Shown here piece after piece: positions 43,117-52,321 of a DNA stretch of 64,000 bases. Each line of letters opens with the position of its first letter. The first letter of the stretch is position 1. Source of the stretch: Solibacillus silvestris (GTDB lineage Bacteria > Bacillota > Bacilli > Bacillales_A > Planococcaceae); the NCBI GenBank assembly GCA_001586195.1, contig CP014609.1:2392001-2456000 (forward strand), given 5' to 3'. Under the pieces are notes generated by a model. The model worked only from the letters and a program-made list of their open reading frames with translations, ran no database searches and was not told where the DNA came from. The position numbers and the translations under genes were made by a program.

Positions 43117-43893
43117 TTAGTCAACCATGTGGTCAGAACCGAAGAAGTTTTTGAACATTTGAACTGTTGTTTCACGGTTAAGTGCAGCAATAGATGTTGT
43201 TAAAGGAATACCTTTTGGACAAGCAGCTACACAGTTTTGAGAGTTACCACAGTTTGCAAGACCACCGTCGCCCATGATTGCATTTAAACGCTCGTCTTTA
43301 TTCATTGCACCAGTTGGGTGTGTGTTGAATAAACGTACTTGTGATAAAGCAAATGGACCGATGAATGATGCTGATTCAGACACGTTTGGACATGCTTCCA
43401 TACATACACCACAAGTCATACATTTTGATAATTCATAAGCCCATTGACGTTTGCGCTCTGGCATACGAGGACCTTCGCCTAAATCATAAGTACCATCGAT
43501 TGGTACCCATGCTTTAACTTTCTTAAGTGCGTTAAACATGCGCTCACGGTCTACTTGTAAATCACGGATAACCGGGAAAGTTTTCATTGGCTCTAAACGA
43601 ATTGGTTGAGTTAACTTGTCTACTAATGCTGAACAAGATTGTTGCGGACGTCCATTGATTACCATTGAACATGCACCACAAACTTCTTCCAGACAGTTCA
43701 TATCCCATGATACTGGAGTGGTTTTTTGACCATCAGCAGTAACAGGATATTTTTGAATATGCATTAGAGCAGAGATAACGTTCATACCAGGACGGTAAGG
43801 AACTTCGAACTTTTCAACGCGTGTAGCACCATTCTCATTGTCTTGACGAACGATTTCTAACTTAACTGTTCTACCAGTATTTACTGTTTCCAC
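43117..43893 (-). CDS. sdhB: Succinate dehydrogenase iron-sulfur subunit
   Basis: This is a 258-residue subunit. The 2Fe-2S ligands are in CLEEVCGACSMVINGRPQQSC, and the 4Fe-4S and 3Fe-4S clusters use CMTCGVCMEACP and CGNSQNCVAACPKGIP. It carries electrons from SdhA to the cytochrome b subunit and menaquinone. The gene lies 16 nt after sdhA and ends the sdhCAB operon just before a strong terminator. Confidence 0.96.
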   Translation of the reverse strand: METVNTGRTVKLEIVRQDNENGATRVEKFEVPYRPGMNVISALMHIQKYPVTADGQKTTPVSWDMNCLEEVCGACSMVINGRPQQSCSALVDKLTQPIRLEPMKTFPVIRDLQVDRERMFNALKKVKAWVPIDGTYDLGEGPRMPERKRQWAYELSKCMTCGVCMEACPNVSESASFIGPFALSQVRLFNTHPTGAMNKDERLNAIMGDGGLANCGNSQNCVAACPKGIPLTTSIAALNRETTVQMFKNFFGSDHMVD

Positions 43894-43909
43894 TGTTTAG
43901 TTCCCCCTT

Positions 43910-45655
43910 CTACGCTGAGTAGTCGCGTTTACGTGGTGGAATTAACGAAACGTCTACTTCGGCATAAGTAATAATTGGTTCGCCCGTTGCCGGATCGAAC
44001 TTCGCCATAGTTGTTTTTAAGAAGTTTTCATCATCACGTTCTGGGAATTCAGGCTTGAAGTGAGCCCCACGAGATTCGTTACGTAATAATGCACCCTTAG
44101 TCATAACTTTAGCTAAATATAGCATGTTCTTTAACTGACGAGTGAAGTGAGCACCTTGATTCGACCATTTTTGTGTGTCGTTAATGTTGATGTTTTCCCA
44201 ACGCTCTTGAAGCTCAGTTAATTTCGCATAAGTTTCTTCTAATTTTGCGTTTACACGTACAACAGTCATGTTGTCAGTCATCCACTCACCAAGCTCTTTG
44301 TGTAGCAAGTAAGCGTTTTCTGTACCATCCATATTAAGAATAGCTTCCCATTTCTCTGTTTCTTCCTGTACGCGACGCGTGTAGATTTCTTCAGGTAAAT
44401 CTTCTGCATGCTTTTTAAGTCCTTTAATGTACTTAACAGCATTTGGACCAGCAACCATACCACCGTAAATCGCTGATAATAATGAGTTCGCACCTAAACG
44501 GTTTGCACCGTGTTGTGAGTAATCACATTCACCTGCAGCGAATAAACCAGGGATTTCAGTCATTTGGTCATAGTCAACCCATAATCCACCCATTGAATAG
44601 TGTACCGCTGGGAAGATTTTCATCGGTAATTTACGTGGGTCATCACCTACGAATTTCTCGTAGATTTCGATAATACCACCTAATTTAATATCTAATTCAT
44701 GAGGATCTTTATGGGATAAGTCTAAGTATACCATGTTTTCCCCATTAATACCCAACTTTTGATTTACGCACACGTCAAAAATCTCACGTGTTGCGATATC
44801 ACGTGGTACTAAGTTACCGTAAGCAGGATATTTCTCTTCTAAGAAGTACCAAGGCTTACCGTCTTTATACGTCCAGATACGTCCACCTTCACCACGAGCA
44901 GATTCAGACATTAGACGGTTTTTGTCGTCTCCAGGAATCGCTGTTGGGTGAATTTGAATCATTTCACCGTTTGAATATGTTGCACCTTGTTGGTAAACAA
45001 TCGATGCTGCAGAACCAGTGTTGATTACTGAGTTTGTTGTTTTACCGAAGATAATACCAGGACCACCTGTTGCCATAATTACAGCATCAGAACGGAATGA
45101 GCGAATTTCTTCAGAACGTAAATCTTGTGCTACGATACCGCGGCAAACACCTTCGTCATCAAGCACCGCACCAAGGAATTCCCAGTGCTCATATTTCGTA
45201 ACTAAACCAGCTACTTCGTGTGCACGAACTTGCTCGTCTAGGGCATATAATAATTGTTGACCAGTTGTCGCACCAGAGAATGCTGTACGGTGCATTAACG
45301 TACCGCCGAAACGACGGAAGTCAAGTAAACCTTCTGGAGTACGGTTGAACATTACACCCATACGGTCCATTAAGTGAATAATACCAGGTGCTGCATCACA
45401 CATACCTTTAACTGGTGGTTGGTTCGCTAAGAAGTCGCCACCATAAACTGTATCATCAAGGTGGATCCATGGAGAATCCCCTTCACCTTTTGTATTAACT
45501 GCTCCGTTAATTCCGCCTTGTGCACATACAGAGTGTGAACGTTTAACTGGAACCAACGAGAATAATTCAACTTCAGTACCAACTTCAGCTGCTTTAATCG
45601 TAGCCATTAAGCCAGCAAGACCGCCACCAACGACGATAACTTTACTTTTTGCCAT
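43910..45655 (-). CDS. sdhA: Succinate dehydrogenase flavoprotein subunit
   Basis: This 581-residue FAD enzyme oxidises succinate to fumarate on the cytoplasmic face of the membrane. Visible are VVGGGLAGLMATIKAAE (FAD), SHSVCAQGGINGA with the FAD-linked histidine (HSVCAQ), the substrate region HPTAIPG, RGEGGRIW, and HGANRLGANSLLSAIYGG near the end of the FAD domain. The length matches B. subtilis SdhA (~586). It sits between sdhC and sdhB. Confidence 0.96.
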   Translation of the reverse strand: MAKSKVIVVGGGLAGLMATIKAAEVGTEVELFSLVPVKRSHSVCAQGGINGAVNTKGEGDSPWIHLDDTVYGGDFLANQPPVKGMCDAAPGIIHLMDRMGVMFNRTPEGLLDFRRFGGTLMHRTAFSGATTGQQLLYALDEQVRAHEVAGLVTKYEHWEFLGAVLDDEGVCRGIVAQDLRSEEIRSFRSDAVIMATGGPGIIFGKTTNSVINTGSAASIVYQQGATYSNGEMIQIHPTAIPGDDKNRLMSESARGEGGRIWTYKDGKPWYFLEEKYPAYGNLVPRDIATREIFDVCVNQKLGINGENMVYLDLSHKDPHELDIKLGGIIEIYEKFVGDDPRKLPMKIFPAVHYSMGGLWVDYDQMTEIPGLFAAGECDYSQHGANRLGANSLLSAIYGGMVAGPNAVKYIKGLKKHAEDLPEEIYTRRVQEETEKWEAILNMDGTENAYLLHKELGEWMTDNMTVVRVNAKLEETYAKLTELQERWENININDTQKWSNQGAHFTRQLKNMLYLAKVMTKGALLRNESRGAHFKPEFPERDDENFLKTTMAKFDPATGEPIITYAEVDVSLIPPRKRDYSA

Positions 45656-45750
45656 GATTATTTCTCACTCCTCATTAATTGCTAAAAACTTTTACTCATA
45701 TTTCATTTCATCTAGGATCTTAACTATGTAGTAGTGAACAAGTTAAGTGA

Positions 45751-46365
45751 TTAGACGAATGCTAAGATAGCTGCAACACCAACGATTGCTAATACTACGA
45801 AAATTAACAACGTAACATAAGTTGCGATTCGTTGAGATTTGTTTGATTGCGTAATACCCCAGCTTACTAAGAACGACCATAAACCGTTCGCTAAGTGGAA
45901 TGCTGCTGAAACGATACCTAAGATGTAGAATACTAACATTAATGGATTGTCAACGATTTCAACCATCATATTAAATTCAACTTCAGCACCGAATGCTTTT
46001 TGGATACGTGTTTGGAAAATATGCCACGCAATGAAGATTACAAGGAAAATACCTGTGAAACGTTGCAATGCAAACATCCAGTTACGGAATGTGCTGAAGC
46101 GTCCAGTATTGTAAGTTGCAGTAAATGCAATATACACTCCATAGAATCCGTGGAACATTAATGGAATATAGATAATGATCCATTCCATCGCTAACAACAA
46201 CGAGTGTGGAAGTAATTCCATAACACCTGTTGCGTTATTGTAAGTTTCTTCACCGCCAACTGCAGTGAAGTTCAGAAATAAGTGGAACACCAAGAACAAC
46301 CCGACAGGAACTACACCTAATAACGAGTGTAAGCGGCGCCATAAAAATTCACGATCTTTCGACAA
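45751..46365 (-). CDS. sdhC: Succinate dehydrogenase cytochrome b558 subunit
   Basis: The start is a TTG at 46365 with AAGGGGGG upstream, giving 204 residues beginning MSKDREFLWRRLHSLLG, close to B. subtilis SdhC; the frame open to 46452 is rejected. It has five membrane helices with the haem-ligand histidines in RRLHSLLGVVPV, FLVFHLF, MFHGFYGVYIAF and IFIAWHIF. It anchors SdhAB and reduces menaquinone with two b haems. There is no separate sdhD, as is normal for Bacillales. The promoter is at 46459-46487. Confidence 0.94.
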   Translation of the reverse strand: MSKDREFLWRRLHSLLGVVPVGLFLVFHLFLNFTAVGGEETYNNATGVMELLPHSLLLAMEWIIIYIPLMFHGFYGVYIAFTATYNTGRFSTFRNWMFALQRFTGIFLVIFIAWHIFQTRIQKAFGAEVEFNMMVEIVDNPLMLVFYILGIVSAAFHLANGLWSFLVSWGITQSNKSQRIATYVTLLIFVVLAIVGVAAILAFV

Positions 46366-46458
46366 AACTGTTACCCCCCTTAGTACTTGAAATACACATG
46401 CGCAACGTCTCAAATTTGTAAAAGTTGTGATGTTGACTGCGCATTTCATCATGGTACA

Positions 46459-46487
46459 ATATTATGACATGTCCATTGTACTCTCAA
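46459..46487 (-). promoter_or_regulatory. Probable sigma-A promoter of sdhCAB
   Basis: TTGAGA (46482-46487) and TAATAT (46459-46464) on the minus strand are separated by 17 bases, about 95 nt upstream of the sdhC start. Confidence 0.55.
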
Positions 46488-46636
46488 CAGATACTAGCGT
46501 CAAGGCAACGCGGGATATTTTATAATCATTTTAAAGACGGTTTTACGCTGTTTTGAGAACCGTTTTTTCTGCTTATAACTCATTTTTTCATGAAAGAATG
46601 AAAATTATAAGAAAATTTATGAAAGAGGTTTTTTAT

Positions 46637-47053
46637 ATGGAAGGGTACAAAATGAAAACGATTCCAACTTTTGGGTACGAAATCATTCGTGACCATCTTC
46701 TTCCTTCTATTTTAGGTAAGCATGAAGAAGATGTTTTATATTGGGCAGGTAAAGAAATTGCAAGAAAGTTTCCATTGTTTTCAATGGATGAACTGCCTTC
46801 ATTTTTTATGGAAGCTGGCTGGGGCCAGTTAGTTCTGGAAAAAGAAACGAAGGACGAACTTCATTACATACTTTTGACGACAGAAGAACTGCCACTCAAT
46901 ATTGTACAACGTTGCTTCCGTCTTGAAGCTGGCTTTTTAGCAGAACAAAAACAAAAGCAGCTTGGCTATTTGACGGAATGCTATGAAGAAAAAGATAATG
47001 ACAAACATGTCGTAAAATTTACGTTAAAATGGGATTTAAAAGAGAAGATTTAG
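46637..47053 (+). CDS. yslB: YslB-like protein (DUF2507)
   Basis: This is a 138-residue protein starting at the ATG at 46637 with AGAGG eight bases upstream; earlier in-frame ATGs lack a site. IPTFGYEIIRDHLLPSILGKHEEDVLYWAGKEIARKFPL is the DUF2507/YslB signature, a small V4R-like fold of unknown function. It lies divergent from sdhC and convergent with the aspartokinase-like gene, the same neighbourhood as in B. subtilis. Confidence 0.88.
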   Translation: MEGYKMKTIPTFGYEIIRDHLLPSILGKHEEDVLYWAGKEIARKFPLFSMDELPSFFMEAGWGQLVLEKETKDELHYILLTTEELPLNIVQRCFRLEAGFLAEQKQKQLGYLTECYEEKDNDKHVVKFTLKWDLKEKI

Positions 47054-47108
47054 CCTTCACCTTATCATAATCAATTATTGCTGAAGCAGCAAATTTACTC
47101 AATAAAAA

Positions 47109-47143
47109 AGCTGGAAATAAGCTATTACAGCTCATTTCCAGCT
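47109..47143. terminator. Shared terminator between yslB and the aspartokinase-like gene
   Basis: AGCTGGAAAT and ATTTCCAGCT form a perfect 10-bp stem in the gap between two convergent genes, with A and T runs allowing both directions. Confidence 0.75.
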
Positions 47144-47149
47144 ATTACT

Positions 47150-48382
47150 TTAAGAAGCGGTTACTTCTTTCATCGCCAAATTGAACTCCTCATGCAACAC
47201 ATTCGCAGCACGAACCATCTCATCCTGTGGGATAACGACAGACACTTTAATTTCTGAAGTACTGACCATTTTTACAGGAATATGTTCGCGACCCAACCGT
47301 GCAAACATGCGTGCGGCCACCCCCGGATTGGATGCCATGGCAGAACCGATAATAGATACTTTCGCTAAACCTACTTCAAAATCCGCAAAACTAAAGCCAA
47401 GCGACAGTTTACTAGTTTCCAATACCCGTAAAGCTTCCGCAAACTCATCTTTCGAAATTGTAAAGGAAATGGTCGGCTTCACGCCATCAATGACTGCTTG
47501 CACAATAATATCCACATTGATATCATTTTCTGCTAAAACACTAAACACTTCTGCCAATGACGCGGTTTCATAAGAATCATAGCCTATCGTCAAACGAATT
47601 ATATCCGATTCGTAGGCTACCCCGCGTACAAGTAAGTTTTTCTCCATGTCTACATCCCCTTTAATAAAAGTGCCTTCCACGTCTTGTACGAAAGAGCGTA
47701 CAATGAGCGGTATATTATATTTTTTGGCAAGTTCAACCGCACGTGGGTGCAAAATTTTAGCTCCTAAATTTGCAAATTCCAACATCTCATCATAAGAAAC
47801 TTCCGGAAGTTTCCTGGATTCTTTAACAATTTCTGGGTCTGCCGTGAAAATCCCTTCAACCGATGAAAAAATCTCGACACGCTCTGCTTCAAGAGCAACC
47901 GCCAATGCAACCGCTGAAGTTTCAGAACCCCCTTTGCCGAATGTTGAAATATTCTCTGTCCCCGTAACTCCTTGAAAACCAGCTACTACGACGATTTCTC
48001 CTAATGCTAAATATTCCTCAATCCGTTTACTATCTACATGATCAATCCGTGCATTGCCATGTTTTTGATTTGTTTGAATGCCTGTTTGCCAGCCAGCAAG
48101 CGACACCGCTTTACCACCATGCTCCTGAATTGCCATCGCCAGCATTGCACTTGTCATTTGTGCTGCTGATGCGACAAGCGCATCCATTTCCCGTTTCGAC
48201 GGCTCATCGGTAATTTCGGTAGCATATTGTCGGAATTCTCGTCGTAAAGCGGGCATTGAAGAAACGATAACGACTAAGTTTATGCCACGTCCTTGCTCTT
48301 TTATCACTTTTTTAGCTACCTGTACTATTTTTTCCGGTGTAGTCAGTGCCGGACCACCAAACTTTACTACAACTGTCTCCAT
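47150..48382 (-). CDS. Aspartokinase homologue with degenerate active site, under a lysine riboswitch
   Basis: This is a 410-residue protein from the ATG at 48382 (GGAGGGG upstream); the longer frame runs into the riboswitch. Fold and length match LysC/aspartokinase II: an amino-acid kinase domain (~1-245) followed by two ACT domains with SNPGVAARMFARL and MVSTSEIKVS intact. Key catalytic positions differ from the family: KFGGPA for KFGGTS, ASAAQ for S-x-GEQ, GKGGSE for GRGGSD, and FSSVEG..TADPE for YTDVPG..TTDPR. Lysine-family regulation is kept. It may have little kinase activity and serve a regulatory role. The frame is intact, so it is not a pseudogene in the usual sense. It sits at the lysC position of the conserved gene order. 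Confidence 0.85.
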   Translation of the reverse strand: METVVVKFGGPALTTPEKIVQVAKKVIKEQGRGINLVVIVSSMPALRREFRQYATEITDEPSKREMDALVASAAQMTSAMLAMAIQEHGGKAVSLAGWQTGIQTNQKHGNARIDHVDSKRIEEYLALGEIVVVAGFQGVTGTENISTFGKGGSETSAVALAVALEAERVEIFSSVEGIFTADPEIVKESRKLPEVSYDEMLEFANLGAKILHPRAVELAKKYNIPLIVRSFVQDVEGTFIKGDVDMEKNLLVRGVAYESDIIRLTIGYDSYETASLAEVFSVLAENDINVDIIVQAVIDGVKPTISFTISKDEFAEALRVLETSKLSLGFSFADFEVGLAKVSIIGSAMASNPGVAARMFARLGREHIPVKMVSTSEIKVSVVIPQDEMVRAANVLHEEFNLAMKEVTAS

Positions 48383-48418
48383 TTTTTCCCCTCCTTGAAT
48401 AAAACCGAAAACAAAAAA

Positions 48419-48444
48419 CGGCTTTCCATATTCATGGAAAGCCG
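48419..48444 (-). terminator. Expression-platform terminator of the lysine riboswitch
   Basis: CGGCTTTCCAT and ATGGAAAGCCG form a perfect 11-bp stem with a 4-nt loop, followed on the minus strand by TTTTTTGTTTTCGG, between the aptamer and the aspartokinase-like gene. Confidence 0.9.
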
Positions 48445-48478
48445 CCGTCAATACAAATAAATAGTTATAAGTTTTCAG

Positions 48479-48645
48479 GATAGCCCTCCAGAACAAAAAG
48501 CTCTGACAGTTTTACATCTCTTAAATGCAAAACCAGCAAACTACGCGAACAATACGCACTTCACTTCGGCAGGACCCCCTTTCGATTGCTGTCAATGGAA
48601 TTGTTCTTCCTCAAGCAATGTACTATTGAATACTGCACCTCTATC
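48479..48645 (-). promoter_or_regulatory. Lysine riboswitch (L-box) aptamer
   Basis: The minus strand shows the L-box landmarks in order: AGAGGTGC at the 5' end (48642-48635), a P2 arm, AAGGGGGTCCTGCCGAAGTG in the core, a CTGTCAGAGC segment, and a closing purine-rich GGAGGGCTATC that can pair with the 5' end. A strong terminator follows. Lysine binding should favour the terminator and stop expression of the downstream aspartokinase-like gene. Confidence 0.9.
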
Positions 48646-48683
48646 TTAGTAAATATTGAATTGTCTTAAATATTAGCATAACA

Positions 48684-50474
48684 CTATTCTTTATTCAATG
48701 GTGCTTCATGAAAATGGCGATAAATAACTTCCGCCAATTTTGCCGGAACACCGGACTCCTGCAGTTGCAGCTCGCTTGCCTCGCGAATTTTTTTTACGGA
48801 CCCAAAATGTTTCATAAGTTGCTGCTTTCGCTTCGGACCTACACCTTCAATTCCATCAAGAACCGAAGTAATCGCATTTGTCTGATGCTGCTGACGTAAA
48901 AATGTGATTGCAAATCTGTGTACCTCATCTTGAATGCGCTGCAATAAATAAAAACCGTCACTCGTACGCTTTAACGGAACAACTTCCGGCGGCGTACCAA
49001 ATAAAAGCTGGGACGTATTGTGCTTTTCGTCTTTTGCCAGCCCCGCTATTGGAATGACTAACCCCAGTTCGTCTTCAATTACTTCTCGTGCAACTTCCAT
49101 TTGCCCTTTTCCTCCGTCTATGAGAATGAGATCAGGCAATGGCAGATTTTCCCGCAATACACGTGTATAGCGTCGTCGAATAACTTCCTGCATCGCACCA
49201 TAGTCATCATGTTTAGCCGCTTCTCTTGTTTTATATTTCCGGTATTCCTTTTTCGCAGGCTTCCCGTCTATAAAAACAACCATTGCTGAAACCGGATCAG
49301 CTCCATGCATATGACTATTATCAAATGCTTCAATTCTTAACGGCAATGGAATTTGCATCGCTTCGGCAAGTGCTTCACAAGCCCCTACTGTCCGTTCCTC
49401 TTGACGTTCAATTAACTGGAACTTCTCGTGAATGGCGATTTCTGCATTTTTCATCGCTAGATCAACAAGCTCTTTTTTTGAACCGCGCTTCGGTGTCACT
49501 ACTTTAACATCCAACAGCTTTTGTAAAATCGTTACGTCAATCGATTTCGGAACAAAGATTTCTTTTGGTAATAAATGATGCGGCTGTTCGTAAAAACGGC
49601 CGACAAATGTTAAAAATTCCTCTTCCGGCTCATTATAAATCGGGAAAATCGATACATCGCGCTCAATGAGTTTGCCTTGACGCACAAAAAATACCTGGAC
49701 ACACATCCAGCCTTTTTCCACTGCATAGCCAAATACATCTCGGTTGCTCAAATCATCCGTTACAATTTTTTGCTTTTCCATAATTTGATCGATATGGGCG
49801 ATCAAATCACGGAATTCCTTCGCACGCTCAAACTCAAGATTTTCGGCAGCATCGATCATTTTTTGCTGAAGATCTTGCTTTATTTCTTCGACTCCTCCGT
49901 TTAAAAACTTTGAAATCTCATCGATCATTTCGTCATACACTTGTTTTTCAATGTCCTTTACACACGGTGCCAAACATTGCCCTAAATGATAGTACAAGCA
50001 TACTTGATTAGGCAGATGTGTACATTTACGAAGCGGATACAAACGGTCCAGTAATTTTCGCGTTTCGTTTGCTGCATAGGCATTCGGATACGGTCCGAAA
50101 TATTTTGCTTTATCCTTCTTCACTTTTCTTGTCGTAATAATACGCGGGTATCGTTCGTTCGTAATTTTTATATAGGGATACGTTTTATCATCCGTTAATT
50201 TCACATTATATTTCGGGTCATGCAGCTTAATTAGATTCAGTTCCAGAATAAGGGCTTCCAAATCGCTTGAAGTCACAATATACTCGAAGTCTTCAATCTC
50301 ACTTACTAGTCTCGCTGTTTTGCCGTCATGGCTTCCCGTAAAGTAAGAACGCACTCGATTTTTCAATACTTTGGCCTTACCGACGTATATAATTGTGCCT
50401 TGACGGTCTTTCATAATATAGCAACCTGATTCGTTCGGTAATATTTCTAGTTTTGCTTTAATGATTGCATTCAT
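48684..50474 (-). CDS. uvrC: Excinuclease ABC subunit C
   Basis: This 596-residue dual endonuclease of nucleotide excision repair has an N-terminal GIY-YIG domain ([29 protein letters not shown]), a UvrB-binding UVR motif near residues 200-235 ([24 protein letters not shown]), a C-terminal RNase H-like catalytic part ([31 protein letters not shown]) and a helix-hairpin-helix pair at the end ([21 protein letters not shown]). AGGTGAGAAA precedes the ATG. It is monocistronic. Confidence 0.95.
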   Translation of the reverse strand: MNAIIKAKLEILPNESGCYIMKDRQGTIIYVGKAKVLKNRVRSYFTGSHDGKTARLVSEIEDFEYIVTSSDLEALILELNLIKLHDPKYNVKLTDDKTYPYIKITNERYPRIITTRKVKKDKAKYFGPYPNAYAANETRKLLDRLYPLRKCTHLPNQVCLYYHLGQCLAPCVKDIEKQVYDEMIDEISKFLNGGVEEIKQDLQQKMIDAAENLEFERAKEFRDLIAHIDQIMEKQKIVTDDLSNRDVFGYAVEKGWMCVQVFFVRQGKLIERDVSIFPIYNEPEEEFLTFVGRFYEQPHHLLPKEIFVPKSIDVTILQKLLDVKVVTPKRGSKKELVDLAMKNAEIAIHEKFQLIERQEERTVGACEALAEAMQIPLPLRIEAFDNSHMHGADPVSAMVVFIDGKPAKKEYRKYKTREAAKHDDYGAMQEVIRRRYTRVLRENLPLPDLILIDGGKGQMEVAREVIEDELGLVIPIAGLAKDEKHNTSQLLFGTPPEVVPLKRTSDGFYLLQRIQDEVHRFAITFLRQQHQTNAITSVLDGIEGVGPKRKQQLMKHFGSVKKIREASELQLQESGVPAKLAEVIYRHFHEAPLNKE

Positions 50475-50528
50475 TTTCTCACCTGTTTAATATGTCCTTT
50501 CTTTATTTTAACTGATTGGAGTATTAGA

Positions 50529-50564
50529 AAAAAGCCGTACACCTTATACGGCATACGGCTTTTT
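50529..50564 (-). terminator. Terminator after trxA
   Basis: AAAGCCGTA and TACGGCTTT pair around a loop, with a TTTTTTC run on the minus strand. Confidence 0.8.
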
Positions 50565-50608
50565 GACATATCAATTGCGCCTTGGCGTTTGAATAGCCAA
50601 TGGTTTAA

Positions 50609-50923
50609 TTATTTGTTGTCGTTAATGAAATCGATTAACGCTTCTTTTGGCATGAAGCCAGCAGTTTTTGCTTTTAATTCACCATCTACGAATAATAATA
50701 ATGATGGGATTGACATGATTTGGTAATCAGCAGCAGTACCTTGGTTGTTATCTACGTCCACTTTTACGATTTTAACATCGTTACCGATTTCTGTATCTAA
50801 TTCTTCAAGAACTGGAGCAATCATTTTACATGGTCCGCACCAAGTAGCCCAAAAGTCTACTAAAACTGTGCCGTTTGAAATTTCTTGTGGAAATGTTTGA
50901 TCTGTCGCGTGTACAATTGCCAT
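50609..50923 (-). CDS. trxA: Thioredoxin
   Basis: This is a 104-residue protein read from the ATG at 50923, with AAGGAGG 9-10 bases upstream; the upstream frame is rejected. The active site WCGPCK and the cis-Pro segment (IMSIPSLLLF) are intact. It is the general cytoplasmic disulfide reductase. The neighbours etfA and uvrC are as in B. subtilis. An extended -10 (TGCTATACT, 50957-50962 region) lies upstream. Confidence 0.95.
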   Translation of the reverse strand: MAIVHATDQTFPQEISNGTVLVDFWATWCGPCKMIAPVLEELDTEIGNDVKIVKVDVDNNQGTAADYQIMSIPSLLLFVDGELKAKTAGFMPKEALIDFINDNK

Positions 50924-51247
50924 ATTAAATAGCCTCCTTAAATAACATATGGTTGTAGTATAGCATGTTTTCCCAATTAAACAGTAGTAAAATGCTTGGG
51001 AATATAAAGGCACCGGATTTTAACTGTTGTTTTCTGATGCTTAATAAATTTTTATTAGCATTTTTTATTAGTTATTTGAAGACATATACCCTTAGTTTGA
51101 ACATGTTAATTCTTTATTTTGAAACTTGGGTTCTTATATTTAAAAACTTGTATTTTATTAACTACACATAAGAACTTTTAAATTATACTGGAATTTCTGA
51201 TACAGTTATTAGCACCATTTGCCGCACCATATACATTAACTCCTTCA
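50924..51247. other. trxA upstream region without further genes
   Basis: It holds the trxA ribosome binding site, a probable extended -10 promoter (minus strand TGCTATACT, TATACT at 50957-50962), and AT-rich sequence. The small plus-strand open frame here has no ribosome binding site or recognisable product. Confidence 0.5.
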
Positions 51248-51249
51248 AA

Positions 51250-51277
51250 AAAAGCTCCCTTCAAAAGAAGGAAGCCT
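51250..51277 (-). terminator. Terminator of the fadD-fadR-fadB-etfBA cluster
   Basis: GCTTCCTTC and GAAGGGAGC pair (one G-U) around TTTT, followed on the minus strand by TTTTTTTG, just after the etfA stop. Confidence 0.8.
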
Positions 51278-51287
51278 CAATCAAATA

Positions 51288-52265
51288 TTATGCATTTACT
51301 TTAAGCGCTTTAAACTCTTCGATTAACATTGGCACTACTTCGAATAAGTCACCAACAATACCGTAGTCCGCTACTTTAAAGATATTTGCTTCTGGATCTT
51401 TGTTGATCGCAACGATTACTTTAGAGTTTGACATACCAGCTAAATGCTGAATCGCACCAGAAATACCTGCAGCGATGTAAAGATCAGGTGTTACAACTTT
51501 TCCAGTTTGGCCGATTTGTAATGAGTAATCGCAATATTCTGCGTCACATGCACCACGAGATGCGCCAACTGCTCCACCTAGTAAATTAGCAAGCTCTTTT
51601 AATGGCTCAAAACCTTCTCCGGATTTAACACCACGACCACCTGCAACTACTACTTTCGCTTCTGAAAGGTCTACACCTTCAGTTGATTTGCGCACAACTT
51701 CTTTGATGATTGTACGTAAATTTGTAATATCCACTGAAACTGATGATACTTCACCAGTACGAGAATCGTCTTTTACTAATGGCGGAATATTGTTTGGACG
51801 GATTGTCGCAAAAATAATACCATCTTTAATTTTTACTTTTTCAAATGCTTTACCAGAATAGATTGGGCGGACGAATACTGTATCATCACCAGCTCCTTGG
51901 ATTTCCGTAACATCTGAAATTAAGCCAGATTGTAGGCGTGAAGCAATTTTTGGCGATAAGTCTTTACCTAAAGAAGTATGACCGAAAACGATTGCTTCTG
52001 GATTTTCTTGTTCTACTACTGCTAAAATTGCTTGGCTGTAGCCGTCAGATGTATAGTTTTTTAAGTGTGGATGTTCAACTGTAATAACGCGGCTCGCTCC
52101 ATATGCGATTAATTCCTGCGTAAAATCAGCTACTGCATCCCCTACTAATAAACCTACTACTTCACCGCCGTCAGCGATTTGTAAACCTGCTGCAATTGCT
52201 TCGAATGAAACGTTACGTAAGCTCCCTTCGCGAACTTCACCTAACACTAAAACTTTCTTTGACAT
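51288..52265 (-). CDS. etfA: Electron transfer flavoprotein alpha subunit
   Basis: This is a 325-residue protein from the ATG at 52265 (GGAGGGATATTCT upstream). The N-terminal ETF fold starts KKVLVLGEVREGSLRNVSFEAIAAG. The C-terminal FAD domain has VVAGGRGVKSGEGFEPLKELANLLGGAVGASRGACD, LQIGQTGKVVTPDLYIAAGISGAIQHLAGM, and the IVAINKDPEANIFKVADYGIVGDL signature. It passes electrons from acyl-CoA dehydrogenases to the quinone pool. It is the last gene of the fatty acid degradation cluster. Confidence 0.95.
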   Translation of the reverse strand: MSKKVLVLGEVREGSLRNVSFEAIAAGLQIADGGEVVGLLVGDAVADFTQELIAYGASRVITVEHPHLKNYTSDGYSQAILAVVEQENPEAIVFGHTSLGKDLSPKIASRLQSGLISDVTEIQGAGDDTVFVRPIYSGKAFEKVKIKDGIIFATIRPNNIPPLVKDDSRTGEVSSVSVDITNLRTIIKEVVRKSTEGVDLSEAKVVVAGGRGVKSGEGFEPLKELANLLGGAVGASRGACDAEYCDYSLQIGQTGKVVTPDLYIAAGISGAIQHLAGMSNSKVIVAINKDPEANIFKVADYGIVGDLFEVVPMLIEEFKALKVNA

Positions 52266-52321
52266 AGAATATCCCTCCATTACCATCTTCGTAAAAATTT
52301 TCGTACTCTAGTTGACTTCTA

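Noticed and set aside
48383-48496. N-terminal extension of the aspartokinase homologue
   Set aside because: It covers the riboswitch terminator, and GGAGGGG precedes the ATG at 48382.
50965-51171. Plus-strand 68-codon frame upstream of trxA
   Set aside because: It has no ribosome binding site, is low in complexity and AT-driven, and overlaps the trxA promoter.
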